Program-made: the position numbers and the translations under genes
Assembly (NCBI GenBank): GCA_958295665.1
Contig: OY282559.1
Span: 250,042,764 to 250,106,763, forward strand
From: Tipula vernalis
Lineage: Eukaryota > Arthropoda > Insecta > Diptera > Tipulidae
Length of the DNA: 64,000 bases
Reading direction: 5' to 3'
Shown here: piece by piece, positions 20,396 to 31,550 of the stretch
Numbering within the stretch: position 1 is the first letter of the stretch
Layout of the letters: each line of letters begins with the position of its first letter
The notes under the pieces: generated by a model
The model's input: the letters and a program-made list of their open reading frames with translations, nothing else
Databases searched by the model: none
Told to the model about the DNA's origin: nothing

Positions 20396-22599
20396 TTCCC
20401 TTTGTTGATTATCTCGAACCATGTTTTTTTAATTCTTGAAGTTCGATTTGCATTTATTCAGCATTTGGATAAAATTCAAAAATCATGTCAGTCTTCACGG
20501 TTTTGATCCATTTGAATAATTCTTCGCAATTCTTCTCTTGCTGTTTAGATATATTTACACATTTTTTTAAGGTTTTATAATTTGTTATTGCACCATCAGT
20601 ATTATTTTAGATAAATCAGAAGTGGCAATTTTAAAAAAACTTAATCAGTTCTTTGATGAACAATTAAACTGCTAATAGTGTAATAGTGTAGACAATCTGA
20701 TATTAAAATGAAGCTGTAGTTCTGAATTTTTTCTTCTACCTTTTTGTAAAATACAAACGGATAAATAGTCGCTTAAATGCTTAATAAATGCATAATTTGG
20801 CAATGAACCATCGCATTTTTTAATTCGGACTCCTCACTTTCTCTCCTTCTCGAAGTACCTTCTGGTTGGAGTGTTTAAGTGAATTACATAAATCAGGAAT
20901 CGGCGATGTCTCGTTTTCAATTCTTCGACGCTTAGCAGTGATGCTGAAATAGCAGGATGAACAAATTGGCAAATTGGCAATTGCTTTAGTCGAACTCGGC
21001 AGAAGAATTTTAATACTATCATTAATTTTCTTTAATTTTTCGAACAGTTAGATTTGGGAAACGGCTTAAATTACTTTTTAAAGCTACTCATTATTACAAT
21101 ATCTATCACTTATTAAAATAAACTTAATTTTTTGTATTTTTTTTTAGTTTAAATCAATATTGCTCACAGACACTTGAGAAATTAAACACCTGAAATATTA
21201 ATTTTCACAATAATTTATATCAACAAGATTACACTTGTTTTTTAATTATGTTATGCCTGCTATTATTCTTGTTTTTTATTATACCTGTTATTTAAAGGAA
21301 TTATGAGCCTAAGTAGTTTTTTTTATAGCAATAAATACAAAATCTTACAGTCAACTCGCCAAATGCATAAGCCCATTTTGGGACATTTCTCAATTTTAAT
21401 ATAATTTGGAAGAGAAGCAAATTCTGCTTCATTTGGTAACATTAATTTTTAAATATTCCACTGCCACCTTTTTTAAGTCAAAATTAGAAATTTGCAGAAG
21501 TCCAAATGCAATTAGAATTTTCCATAAGTCCGCAGTGCAACATTTTGTTAGATGGAAGAGTGTGTCGTTCCATGTAATAAAATTGAGTAAAATTATTAAT
21601 TGGTTTTACGCATTTTTCTCTAATTTCCTTTACATTCAAATTGTTTCTTCTTTATCAAAACGACATTAAAACGTTTCAACGAAATCTAATATTGTTTTAA
21701 TCAGAAATGTCAGGAGGTTTGAAAATGATAAACAAGGCCTTGGGGCAAAATTTAACCATGAAAATTTTAATGTACTCAGAAAAAATCAAGCAATTCTAAC
21801 ATGTAACATTCAAGAAGATGGATAGCTGGCGATTTTAAATCCAATTATATTAAATAATGATTCTCAAATATTAGAACTGAATAGTGGCATTACAGAATTG
21901 CCCTAAAGGACCATCTGAGCTGACCTTTTCCTATATTTTTTGATTCAAAAACTTATATTGGCCAACCAGACAGTTATACAGAAATTAAATCTACTGACAT
22001 TCAAATGGACCTTAACGTTGGGAATACATCAATCATTCAGGAAATTTCAATACATGTGAATCAGCTTAACTTAACAATTACTTCCGAAAATGCTGCAATA
22101 TTATTGACCCCTGAAAAAAGTCCAAAAGTTTTCATGTAAATAAAAATGAGTGGAAATGGAAACGAAATGCTAAGCGCAGGGTGAAGAGGCAGTGCTAGTG
22201 ATATTTAAGGAGTTTTCGGTCAAGTAATATAAGGACGGCATTTCGCGAATTCGGTCACGTATTTTTTACGACAAACTAATTATATCCACCATATACGATT
22301 CTAAACTGGATTAAAAAGATAACCGAAAGCCAAGAAAAGCTTACCACATTCCAAATATGAACTAAACACGTAAAAGATTCTTTGCTCCAATCTTTCTAAT
22401 ATTTGGCAAAAATGGAATGACACTACTTCCGAGCATCAACCAGCAAGATGTATTTAGAACCTGAACGGAATAGTAAAAGCCGCCTTTATGAGGAGTATAA
22501 AAATAGCTGCTGTTCGACAAATAATGTCACGCCAGCATCGATAACGACGTTTTGCAATTTGTTTGAGCAACTTAATTTCAGTTTACTTAATTTCAGCCA
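20396..22599. other. A+T-rich stretch, no recognised gene
   Basis: Only short ORFs (60-90 codons) without motifs. The composition becomes less A+T-rich after about 22,150, where the upstream part of the next retroelement may begin, but I cannot read a domain there. Confidence 0.4.
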
Positions 22600-23412
22600 A
22601 AGAAGGACCAGTGCGGTTTTTGTGTAGGCCATCAAACTAAAAATGCTGCACTAGGATAGGCATAGCAAAAGGCCTAAACAATGCAAAGACTTATATTGTA
22701 GCAGACAGCCAATCGGCCTTAACCGTACCGTTGAGTCAAGGCTCTGAAGGTTACTAAACATCTGGCAGGCTCAAATAAGGTAACACTTATGTAGGTGCCA
22801 GGCCATACTAGAATCGAAGGAAATGAGGCAGCTGATGGCCTCGCCCGTGAGGGTTCTGCCTTTCCATTTATTGAACCAGAACCCTTCTGCGGCGTCACTA
22901 AAGGACACCTTAGAGCAGCGGTCAAACGCTGGGAGGATGTTCAAAAGTCATTCTACTGGCGCAGGGTTCCAGGTTTACGACAGGCGAAGAAATGTATATC
23001 ACCTTCGTCGATCAGGGTTAAAGAGTGTCTTGAACTTAGGAAACCTAAATTGAGGCTGCTTACTGGCTTTCTCACAGGTCATGTCCCTTTAAGGTATCAC
23101 CTTTAGAAGATGGGCCTAAGTACGACAGATGGATGCCGCTTCTGCGATCTGAAATCGAATTCAGCGGAACATGTTCTGTGCCAAGGCCCAGCCATTTCCC
23201 AACAAATACTGCAACATCTAGGAGGGAGAACAATGAGCCCATATAGTATGTATCTTGTACCGGCCGGTACTATTATCAGATTCATTAAGAGCCTGAATAT
23301 TGACTGGACGGATTATTAAGTAGGGTTCAGCACAATAGATCTTTTATGTCACAGTGCGAGGTGGCTTGCCGCCCATATGGCCTTCAATCAATAATAATAA
23401 TAATAAATATTA
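22600..23412 (+). mobile_element. RNase H-bearing non-LTR retrotransposon, 3' fragment
   Basis: Plus-strand RNase H and C-terminal tail sequences are followed by a short 3' UTR and a tail of AAT triplets at 23,390-23,408. The same 3' end (family ...IIRFIKSLNIDWTDY, then a UTR ending in the AAT tail) recurs on the minus strand at 58,449-58,858, so this is a repeated family. RT and everything before it is absent or unreadable: a typical 5' truncation. The left edge is approximate. Confidence 0.72.
22685..23319 (+). pseudogene. RNase H and Cys/His tail
   Basis: At 22,690 one frame reads YIVADSQSAL (catalytic Asp of RNase H, family xxSDSQAAL). After a frameshift and a stop, 22,795 onward reads VPGHTRIEGNEAADGLAREG, the C-terminal RNase H motif (family WVPGHxGIxGNExADxLAR). 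The same frame continues to 23,103 with LRLLTGFLTGHVPLRYHL. A stop separates it from 23,110-23,319, DGCRFCDLKSNSAEHVLCQG, a Cys-Cys-His-Cys set usual after RNase H in these elements. Broken at two or more points, but among the clearest RNase H sequences in the window. Confidence 0.82.
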
Positions 23413-24065
23413 CAAAATCAAATTAATGTTGCACAGTTTCACAGTACATCCAATTCTCTTGTTAAGCGTTTTGTTTTATGCGATTTGTTTTTTTGTGCGG
23501 AACATATCTACAACATAAAAAGTGAACTGGCTGTATATAACTTCAAAACACATAATGGCTTTTTTTTATATGGCACGAAGGTGAATGTGGCGTTGCATCA
23601 AATGAATTTTTCACCATTACAATATATCGCACTTTATTTTACGCGAAATCGAAACTAGAACAATCAATATACCATCTGACTATGTCTTTAGACAAGTAAG
23701 ACTACAGCCTAATCCGTACAACGTTAACACACCTGTTTTAAAAATTTCAATGTGACTAAGTATTATAACTCTACCAGTTTATGAAAAGCTGTTGGTGATT
23801 CAACTGTAAATTAAATTTGATGCGTTAAATGATGACGAATGGTTAGATTCAACTCAGCGATTAAATTGAAAAATTAAACCAATTGATTATGTGAATCTTC
23901 CTACTTAGCCTTTATATTTCACATTTACCGATAAAGAAGCCAAATTTGACCATCCACAATCTCTCAAGAGTGCAACGCCTCAAGATTACCACTCTTTCTA
24001 TGACGAACGTCCTGTATTACGAATAATAATAATTAAATATTATAATTTATCTCTATCTTGGTCTT
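23413..24065. other. A+T-rich spacer between two retroelements
   Basis: No ORF with motif and no terminal repeats. It lies between the AAT tail of the plus-strand element and the tail of the minus-strand CR1-like element, so the two 3' ends face each other across it. Confidence 0.45.
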
Positions 24066-24269
24066 TAATTATTATTATTATTATTATTATTAAATTTATC
24101 TTTATTTCAGTTTATTTATATACATATATTAAAGAAAAACAATTATTGCAAATTAGAAATAAAGTAAAGCTCCAATTCAACAAAATTAAACTAATGCAAC
24201 TTTTAATACAACATACAATAACAAGCTCAAATTTAGTATCATTTGACATACAATAATTCAATTGCACCA

Positions 24270-24560
24270 CTAAAAGTATTGCTCAATGTTATCTAAACCG
24301 AGCAGCCAGGATCGAATTTCACGTTTTAATTTGTATTTCCGCACATTGCTTAGACTTTTAATATCGTTAGGTAACATGTGGAAAAAGAATGTAGCCATAT
24401 AAAGATAGAATCTTCTAAATTTTTCGCTATTGCAACGAACGCCGGCAAAGTTATTTGGCTTTCTCGTATTATATATGCTTACAGTTCGATTGTGAAAACT
24501 GTTACTTCGATTAAAAAACATTTTGAGGACTTTATAAATATAGAGATATCTAAATGGTAA
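24270..24560 (-). pseudogene. ORF2 C-terminal end, separated by an A+T-rich insertion
   Basis: The minus frame reads FNRSNSFHNRTVSIYNTRKP, then NFAGVRCNSEKFRRFYLYMA and HMLPNDIKSL. This resembles the last 80 residues of CR1/Jockey-type ORF2 proteins, where an asparagine-rich block precedes the final WNxLPxxIK-like motif. The main RT frame ends prematurely at 24,717 in a leucine run translated from a TTA microsatellite. The 24,555-24,770 stretch between holds that microsatellite, poly-A/T runs and no homology. The end of ORF2 was therefore split by simple-sequence growth or an insertion. Confidence 0.65.
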
Positions 24561-24570
24561 TAAATTTAAT

Positions 24571-24775
24571 TATTATAAAGACGGAAAAATTCCATTTTTA
24601 ATAAATTTTTTTAAATTTTTTTTTTTTTTTTTTTTTAAATTTTTTAAACCGGTCTTGAATTTAAAAATAAATAATATATTACAAAAAGAAAGTTAATTGT
24701 TTTTAATTAATTAATTTTATGAAAATTCATTTATATATGTGTTTTCATATAATAATAATAATAATAATAATAAAT
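24571..24775. repeat. Microsatellite and poly-T tract inside ORF2
   Basis: It contains a run of about 20 T around 24,617-24,636 and an ATA/TAA triplet run at about 24,750-24,772. On the coding strand the triplet run gives a stretch of leucines. The tract interrupts the CR1-like ORF2 near its C-terminus. Confidence 0.8.
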
Positions 24776-26873
24776 TTAGTTCACGAAACAACGGAACTGT
24801 TGGTGTTGTCTGAGGGCGCTTGTAAATTAATTTAATGATTCTTTTTTGTGCGATATACAGATCCTCAATATTAGTAAAATAAGTACCACCCCAACTGGAT
24901 ATGCCATACATTACTATTGATTCTACTAGAGCATGGTATAATTTCCTTAATGTAACCCTTGGGCAAATTTTGCTAAGATTATAGAATTTATGAATGGCCC
25001 AGATTACGCTTTTCCTAGTATTATTGATGTGTGACTTCCAGTTAAGTAGTGAATCTATTGTTAAACCCAGATATTTAAATTCATGTACCAGCTCAAGCAC
25101 AAAACACTGAGGCGAGCATAGATTTCTATTGCATGAATACGTGTGGTACGTTTGAGGGTGCGCTAGGGAAACCGCATCTCTTCGCCCAAAATGCATGAGT
25201 TTTGATTTGTCGCTAACAATAAGCCGATTATGATAAAACCACTGACTTAGGCTGTCCAGATCCTTTTCAAGAATACGACTAATTTCCCAAGTACTATCAG
25301 TCATAGGAATAGCGTAGCTAAGGGCCAAATCATCAGCAAAAGCAATGGGATTTCCTATGAAATCAACGTCAAAAATCGAATTAAAATAAATCAAAAATAA
25401 TAATGGACCCAAAACAGATCCTTGAGGGACGCCACACCTAACAGCACCTGGGTTACTTAATGTTTCGCCTATTCTAACAATTTGACGCCGATTTTGAAGG
25501 TAACTTGTAAACCAATCTAGAATTGTGCCTCGAATACCAATATTACATAGTTTAGCTAGCATTATTTCATGGTTGACTACATCGAAAGCTTTAGAAATGT
25601 CAACAAACAATGCTGTAGGCTTTTGCGAACTGTTCATAGCTGTAAATATCTGACTAAGGAAATCAATTAGTGCTTCTTCAGTGGATTTACCAGCAGTAAA
25701 ACCATATTGTTTATTGTGTAAAAAATTAACTTTATCAAGATAATGCACTAACCGACGTTTTATTAGTTTCTCAAAGACTTTAGCTACGGTGCTTAGTAGA
25801 GAAATCGGCCTATAATTGTTCAGCTGTACTTCATCGCCTTTTTTGAATATTGGAATTACAATTGCCAATTTTAAATTATTTGGAAAAATTCCATTATCAA
25901 GGCTCAGATTATACAAGAATTTTAAAACATCCACTAAGTACCAAGCGCAGTTTTTAACAACCAAGTTATCAATTCCATCAGCACCTTTAGATCGTTTGTT
26001 TTTTAAATTATTAATTTCAATAATAATTTCCGAAGCAGTTATAGGCTCAAAATAACAAGACGAAACGTAATTATTTGACTGTGACCCAAAGATAAATTTA
26101 TTACGTTCAATATCATCATTTCTAGTAGCACTAAATGTGGAAGTTAATTCTTTGGATATGTTTATAAAAAAATTGTTAAATTCATTAGAAATCGACTTAG
26201 AACATGTAAGGATATCTTCAGTTCGAAGTTGATATATTTGAGTTATTTGCTTACTTCGAGAATTACGTCCTAACACCTCATCTACAATCTTCCAAGTAGC
26301 CTTGGAATTATTAATGGAAGAATCAAATTTGTTCTTGTAGAATACGTTCTTTGCAGTATGAACATCCAATTTAACCTGCTTTGAGAGATTGACTACATAT
26401 TTTTCCAGTTTCTTATTGAAAGGATATCGATTTAATTTCTTTGAAAATTTTTTTAATTTGTTCATCTTGCGCAAAAGATTACAATTCATCCATGGTTTCA
26501 ATTTTGTGATTTTCCGACTATCAGTGATAAAAGTGGATGATGCTATGTGAGACCTTAGAATATCGACAAAATTTTCAAAAGCAATATTACAATTGGATTG
26601 AGAATACACAGAATTCCAATTTTCAAAGTTTAAAAGATCGTTTAGTTTGGTGAAATTCACCTGTGAAATATTTGATCTATAATTAACTGTACCTGAACTC
26701 AACATTAATGCAAATATATCGACTATAATCAAATTATGATCAGAAAAATGCATAGGTAGGTTTCTAATGTTAAAATCAAATATTTGCTCACTTTTCAGGA
26801 AGACATGGTCCAGACAAGCTAACATTCTAGTTGGTTCATTTAAAAAGTTTATTAAACCATGTGAAGCCAGCAT
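24717..26873 (-). CDS. ORF2, endonuclease end and reverse transcriptase
   Basis: A 718-codon open frame. Residues 44-46 are the SDH box that closes the apurinic-type endonuclease. A linker (about 60-280) follows, then RT blocks: LNNYRPISLLSTVAKVFEKL at 351-370, QYGFTAGKS at 389-397, motif A FVDISKAFD at 423-431, GVPQGSVLGPLLF at 481-493, and motif C FADD at 512-515. Both catalytic Asp positions of motif C are kept. The thumb reads YLGLTIDSLLNW. The last 20 residues are an artefact of a triplet repeat. The apparent start Met is internal: the true ORF2 begins upstream at 27,364 and is separated by a frameshift. The enzyme would nick target DNA and copy its own RNA at the nick. Confidence 0.85.
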   Translation of the reverse strand: MLASHGLINFLNEPTRMLACLDHVFLKSEQIFDFNIRNLPMHFSDHNLIIVDIFALMLSSGTVNYRSNISQVNFTKLNDLLNFENWNSVYSQSNCNIAFENFVDILRSHIASSTFITDSRKITKLKPWMNCNLLRKMNKLKKFSKKLNRYPFNKKLEKYVVNLSKQVKLDVHTAKNVFYKNKFDSSINNSKATWKIVDEVLGRNSRSKQITQIYQLRTEDILTCSKSISNEFNNFFINISKELTSTFSATRNDDIERNKFIFGSQSNNYVSSCYFEPITASEIIIEINNLKNKRSKGADGIDNLVVKNCAWYLVDVLKFLYNLSLDNGIFPNNLKLAIVIPIFKKGDEVQLNNYRPISLLSTVAKVFEKLIKRRLVHYLDKVNFLHNKQYGFTAGKSTEEALIDFLSQIFTAMNSSQKPTALFVDISKAFDVVNHEIMLAKLCNIGIRGTILDWFTSYLQNRRQIVRIGETLSNPGAVRCGVPQGSVLGPLLFLIYFNSIFDVDFIGNPIAFADDLALSYAIPMTDSTWEISRILEKDLDSLSQWFYHNRLIVSDKSKLMHFGRRDAVSLAHPQTYHTYSCNRNLCSPQCFVLELVHEFKYLGLTIDSLLNWKSHINNTRKSVIWAIHKFYNLSKICPRVTLRKLYHALVESIVMYGISSWGGTYFTNIEDLYIAQKRIIKLIYKRPQTTPTVPLFRELNLLLLLLLLYENTYINEFS

Positions 26874-26911
26874 TGTTTGGTAACCAAACGACTCATTGAT
26901 ATCTAAAAGAT

Positions 26912-27364
26912 TTAAATTAATATGTCACCCAGAATAGCTACGTTACTTTTTGTAAGCGTACGCAACAAACTTTCCAGCTCATCGCAGAACCCATTAATAG
27001 ACCCATTATTAAATCGGTAGATACAAATGAATATCCAATTTCTCCCTGCAATGTCAAGATCAAAACGAATAATATCCGCTGTCATCCAATTGTAAACTTG
27101 GATTAAGTAATTACCAATGTTATTGCGAATAAAAACACCAACACCCCCAGAACGGTAACTGTCATTACAGCAAGCCCTAAAGTTGTAACCCGGTAAACTA
27201 AACTCACAGCATTCTTTAGAATAAATCCATATTTCAGTCACAAAAATTAAATCGGGAATCTCGTTAAGGCTTGCCACATATAAACTAAAAGTATCAAAAT
27301 TTGCCCGTAAACTTCTAATGTTCTGCACCAATATCCTAAAATTAGAATTTCGTATCTTACTCAT
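26912..27364 (-). pseudogene. ORF2, N-terminal endonuclease part
   Basis: 150 codons starting MSKIRNSNFRILVQNIRSLR (family xxxNxRSL, endonuclease motif I), then DLIFVTEIWI (catalytic Glu, family ETWL), GGVGVFIRNN, FICIYRFNNGS (family IYRPP) and GDILI (family GDFN). The frame stops just inside the GDFN block. Reading on, the next residues of the family appear in another frame, as if two extra bases (AT) were present near 26,921. The rest of ORF2 is open, so this is close to the only break in the front three quarters of the protein. Confidence 0.8.
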
Positions 27365-27732
27365 AAAAAATGAATGAAATATAGATAATAAAATATACAG
27401 GTAAAAGCAAGATTATAAAAAAAATATTGATACTGTTGTTTACGAGTAAAATTAAAAAAATTGTAGTTATTGTAGCATTTGATTCCGCAGAAATGTAAAG
27501 TTGGGTACAGCACTAATAAAAAGCTTATTCGACGTTTTGAATTAATCACGTTAATTGTCAGTGCAAATTAAAACTGAAATTGTTAGTAAAAAATATAACT
27601 GTCAATCCTTTATAAACAAATACAAATGAGATTTGTTTTGTAGAAATCAAAACAAAAATGGCAGAAAAGTATGTAAAAATAACCAATAAATATTGAGCTT
27701 GTAATAGTAAGAAAATTTGCATACCTAATGAA

Positions 27733-28746
27733 TTAAAAAATATTTGATTCCCGATTGATCTCACAATCGCTATTTTTTCTCCCAATTGGATTGTGTGCTT
27801 GAAGAAGCCGAAAAATATCATTGAGTGATTGTACTCGATAAACATCTGAATCTGCCGATTTCCGTAGATTTATTTGTCCATTAGTACACCACAAATATTT
27901 ATAATTGTACGTTGTTTTAATTTTCTTCGCTTCACGATATAACTGGGACTGGAACGCTGTTAATCGGTGCATAATGAAAATGCGTTGCTCAGGATGGTTT
28001 TGCGGCAACATTACATCCAAATCGTTAGTGAAAAGTGACTTCTTTTTCTTCATCTGCAGCAAAATGTTATTCTTAATATCATTCGTCGTGAATTTGACAA
28101 CTAATAAATCATTAGAGAATGATTTAGATGTATTTTCTTTATATGAGACAGTGCTCTTGCTTTTGGGAATTGCATGAATGTTCACTATGTCATCATAATT
28201 AATTTCCACTCCTATTTTTTTGACGGTGTTGATAACCACATCACGAATATCACCATGTTGACTGGGTAGACCGACAATTGTTATGCTACTCGAGTTTAAT
28301 TTCTGGCTTGGTTTATCATTTTCAGCTTCTAGTAAATGAATCTTGGAAGTCTGAATCGACATCTGGTTCTCTAAGGTATCTACCCTGGATTTAAGTATTT
28401 CGTTTTCCGATGCAAGCGATACAAGCATGGCTTTCAGGTTATCAAGAGTAGATAGCTTTTTTTCCATACGTTTCAGCAGGATCATAACATCAGATAAATT
28501 AGGCAAATCATCCATTGCGTCAGAATCATGGGAATCCACTTCATCAATTATTATTGATTGGTTCGAAGAAGAATTACGACAAACATGACACAGCCATTTT
28601 GCTGAGCGCTTCTTTATTCCATCTAGTAATTCCTCGGAAATGTTTGCACATCTTATGTGAAACGTATTATCACATGAGCCCGCGCATTTGACGCCAGGAA
28701 ATTTCGCTTTGGTAATGTTCATAGAACAAATGTTGCACGTAGACAT
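27733..28746 (-). CDS. ORF1, PHD-like zinc finger protein
   Basis: 337 codons, intact. Residues 1-60 hold eight Cys/His ligands in PHD order: C4 and C7, a Cys pair near 21-25, HIRC, and WLCHVC at the end. A coiled-coil-prone region (about 85-150, with KRMEKKLSTLDNLKAML) follows, then an RNA-binding-like domain starting SSITIVGLPSQHGDIRDVV, as in retroelement ORF1 proteins. The product would bind element RNA and act as a chaperone in the ribonucleoprotein; that role is from the family. It starts at the first Met, 370 bp upstream of ORF2. The last 15 codons may be altered. Confidence 0.8.
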   Translation of the reverse strand: MSTCNICSMNITKAKFPGVKCAGSCDNTFHIRCANISEELLDGIKKRSAKWLCHVCRNSSSNQSIIIDEVDSHDSDAMDDLPNLSDVMILLKRMEKKLSTLDNLKAMLVSLASENEILKSRVDTLENQMSIQTSKIHLLEAENDKPSQKLNSSSITIVGLPSQHGDIRDVVINTVKKIGVEINYDDIVNIHAIPKSKSTVSYKENTSKSFSNDLLVVKFTTNDIKNNILLQMKKKKSLFTNDLDVMLPQNHPEQRIFIMHRLTAFQSQLYREAKKIKTTYNYKYLWCTNGQINLRKSADSDVYRVQSLNDIFRLLQAHNPIGRKNSDCEINRESNIF

Positions 28747-28900
28747 TATAATAACTATTATATATGTTTATATTATTATTCCTTATGAAATTATAGATTG
28801 TATAAATAGTTATATTTATATATAACAATACAATTTTCCGAAGAAAATTTATTTTTCAAAACATTAATTTATTTTGACGTGTGTCACGTTCGACGACTAG

Positions 28901-31550
28901 ATCGTATTCCAATTTAATATTTTGTGATCTTTCTAAGAGAACTTTAAAGAATTTTATTTTTAAATTATTTATACTGAAATATAAAAATTTGTTAATTCTA
29001 AATAAATAATTATATTATTTCATAGAAGCAAAATATAAAATGGTTTTCCTGTGCATCATTTGTGGGATCGAAATTACTACGGATTTATAACGTAATATTT
29101 TTGCTTATGTCCATAGTCCAATAAATTAATTTGTTTATAAAATTATTTATAAATTCTCAAATTTTCTAATAGTTACTTATTAATTATTAAGAAGTTATTC
29201 TAAACAAATGAATAATTTTCTTTATAAATTAAAGATTTAGGAAGTTTTTATGACTTGCTGAAAAAACTAGATTTTTTACCTAGTAATCTGCGAATCCTAG
29301 AGCAAAACAACAAAAAATCATGTTACAAAATTTTTTTGAATATTTATTGTTTCGCATTCAAATAACATAAAAATCTAAATATTAAAACATGACGAATTAT
29401 TTTGACGAACTGCTATGATCTCAAAGAACTGAGTACCGTAACTTTTTTTATGGTAATGACTGTACATTATTATTTGGTAAACTACTATTCCGTAAAAATA
29501 ATTACGAAACAACTTAGATATGTATCAATAGCCGTGAAAGAGTTATGACATTTGGAAAAAAAATTCAGATATACGGGAATATTATTAAATTGAAATGAAA
29601 TTCATATCACGATTGAAAAATAAAATTAGTTTTCTAAGCACAATGTGAACAAAATGAAGTTATATTATGCCGCCATATAAAATTATCTCAAAAAGGCGGA
29701 GGAAATCTTATTCTCTTGCTCGTTCTATTTGGTTTGTTATCAAAATCAAGTTGGAATCTAGTTAAAAAAATAAAACCGAGACAACAAAATAGGAAAATTG
29801 TTTGTCCAGCGCAAAATCTATATTTTAATAGAATAGATGATAGAATATTATAGGATTTATGTATTTGTATTATAAACGGTCATAAATAAGATTTAGGGTT
29901 TTCTTCACATATGGATTTGGGTTTTTTTTTCTTTTCCGTTGCTGTGGAAAATATTTTTTTGGACAATCAATCGACCGAATAAATTCAACCTACTTGAGAT
30001 ACAGTTTTATTAGTTTAAGGCCTAGATCTATTTTTATAGTGGATTTTGGGTTAGACAATTTTATTCTATTGTTGGGAAGGTTTTCGATAGTGGTTAGTGA
30101 TGATAAATAAGTGAATATTTTTTTTGTTTGGTCATAAAGTTAAATGAATTTAAATTTGTTTACGAACCTGAAATATTTTTCTGTTGACTGATTCAAAAAG
30201 TGTAAACAAATTATATAGTAAATACATAATAATGATATGAAAAAATATGATTCAAAATTGGAGTTAAAATACTGCGCACACCCAAATTATCATAGTCAAT
30301 TTGACAACTTTTGACAGCTTGTGTTTTGTTTTTCATTGTGTGACTAACTTCTGTTCTAGTTTTACATAAGTGGGGTTACCGATTTTATCGATTTTGGCTT
30401 CTTGTAACTCGAAACTCGTAACGCTTACATAATCGAACCGCATATCATTGGATACCATTTTCTAGCTACAATAATAAAAGGTTTACTTCTGGGAACCGTT
30501 TCAGGCATAAGACTGTTTTTGAAAAATTAGTCTATGTTTTGGATAACCAGATTCTTCGTATTAGATTTTTGATTTCTATTTAAAGTGCTTACCATTGAAC
30601 CACCATTGGAATGTAAAATCAGAGATAACTTATAATAGATTTCTCATTTTTATAAAAAACAACAAATAAATGAGTTGACTAAAAAACTTCTGATAATTCC
30701 AATGTCATGATTGTATTTGTGATATTTTATTCCGTATACGTATTATACACGTAATTTTTAATTTGCATGTATGGTATATTGTGTTTGCATGTGTGTATTA
30801 GTTGCCTTTGTGCATACATATCTATTTTCCCTTACCAACTATGACCATAAAATAGAGAAACAATATGCAATATGTATGTATGTATATTGTATATTTTTAT
30901 TATTTTACGTGATTTACTTTTTTACGATCACAATTTTCACAAAACACAAAATCACAACACGAATGCTTTTGAATTTTATTTTTATATTTTTTTTTAATTG
31001 CGTTATAGGATTTGATTTGGTCAGTCGATAAGTTTAAGCTTTATTTGGCTGTAATTTAATAATCAACCATAACGAAACAAATTGATTTATTTTTTCATTT
31101 AAATTTAATTTTCAGGAATTTGATAGATTTATAAATTAAAGAAAATTTATTATTTAATGTCGCGTAGGTTGCCTTAAAATTTCGCGCAACAGCTAGAAAT
31201 GTTTTAGATCTCTCTCTGAAGAATACGGACTTTTATTTAAAAGTGGTAAACTGTTTGCTATATTTAATTGAATATAATGAAATCACTTAAAAACCGGTCA
31301 TTCAAAAGATCGACATTTTATACTTAAGATATATGGTTCAAACGTAGTTAAAATACTATTCAAATATTTTTTGTTTGTTCGAAATTAAAGTCTGTTAATA
31401 GTAGATGTTAGTAGGCAGTTAAAAACTAATAAATATGAAATACTAATTATATTTTATTTAATTTTATTAAATTACACAAGGTATAGCAAATATAGCACAT
31501 CAAGCCCTACTAATTAAGCATTTATGATACATTTGGACGACTAAATATTT
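28901..31550. other. A+T-rich stretch without a recognised gene
   Basis: Only short ORFs; the 86-codon one at 30,771-31,031 is a hydrophobic, Tyr/Phe-rich translation typical of A+T-rich noncoding DNA. At about 29,300-29,425 lies a segment loosely similar to 37,555-37,690 (shared: caacaaa.aatcatgtt, attcaaa.acataaaaatc, aaaccatgac). The left terminal repeat of the P-type element should be near the right end but I could not identify it. Confidence 0.4.

Larger units (their letters stand above)
24066..28900 (-). mobile_element. Nearly full-length CR1-like non-LTR retrotransposon
   Basis: Minus-strand order: ORF1 with a PHD-like zinc finger (28,746-27,733), then ORF2 with apurinic-type endonuclease and reverse transcriptase (27,364-24,270), then a 3' end in a triplet tail (att repeats on the plus strand at 24,068-24,092). 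There is no RNase H. PHD-finger ORF1 with an endonuclease/RT ORF2 is known in CR1-type elements, so CR1 or a close clade is the best guess. ORF2 is interrupted by one frameshift near 26,920 and by about 220 bp of A+T-rich sequence at 24,555-24,770. The 5' end is not defined; 28,900 is approximate. It is the best-preserved non-LTR element here. Confidence 0.85.

Noticed and set aside
30771..31031. 86-codon plus ORF with apparent membrane segments
   Set aside because: The hydrophobic Phe/Tyr/Ile-rich translation is what T-rich noncoding DNA gives; no start context or homology supports it.
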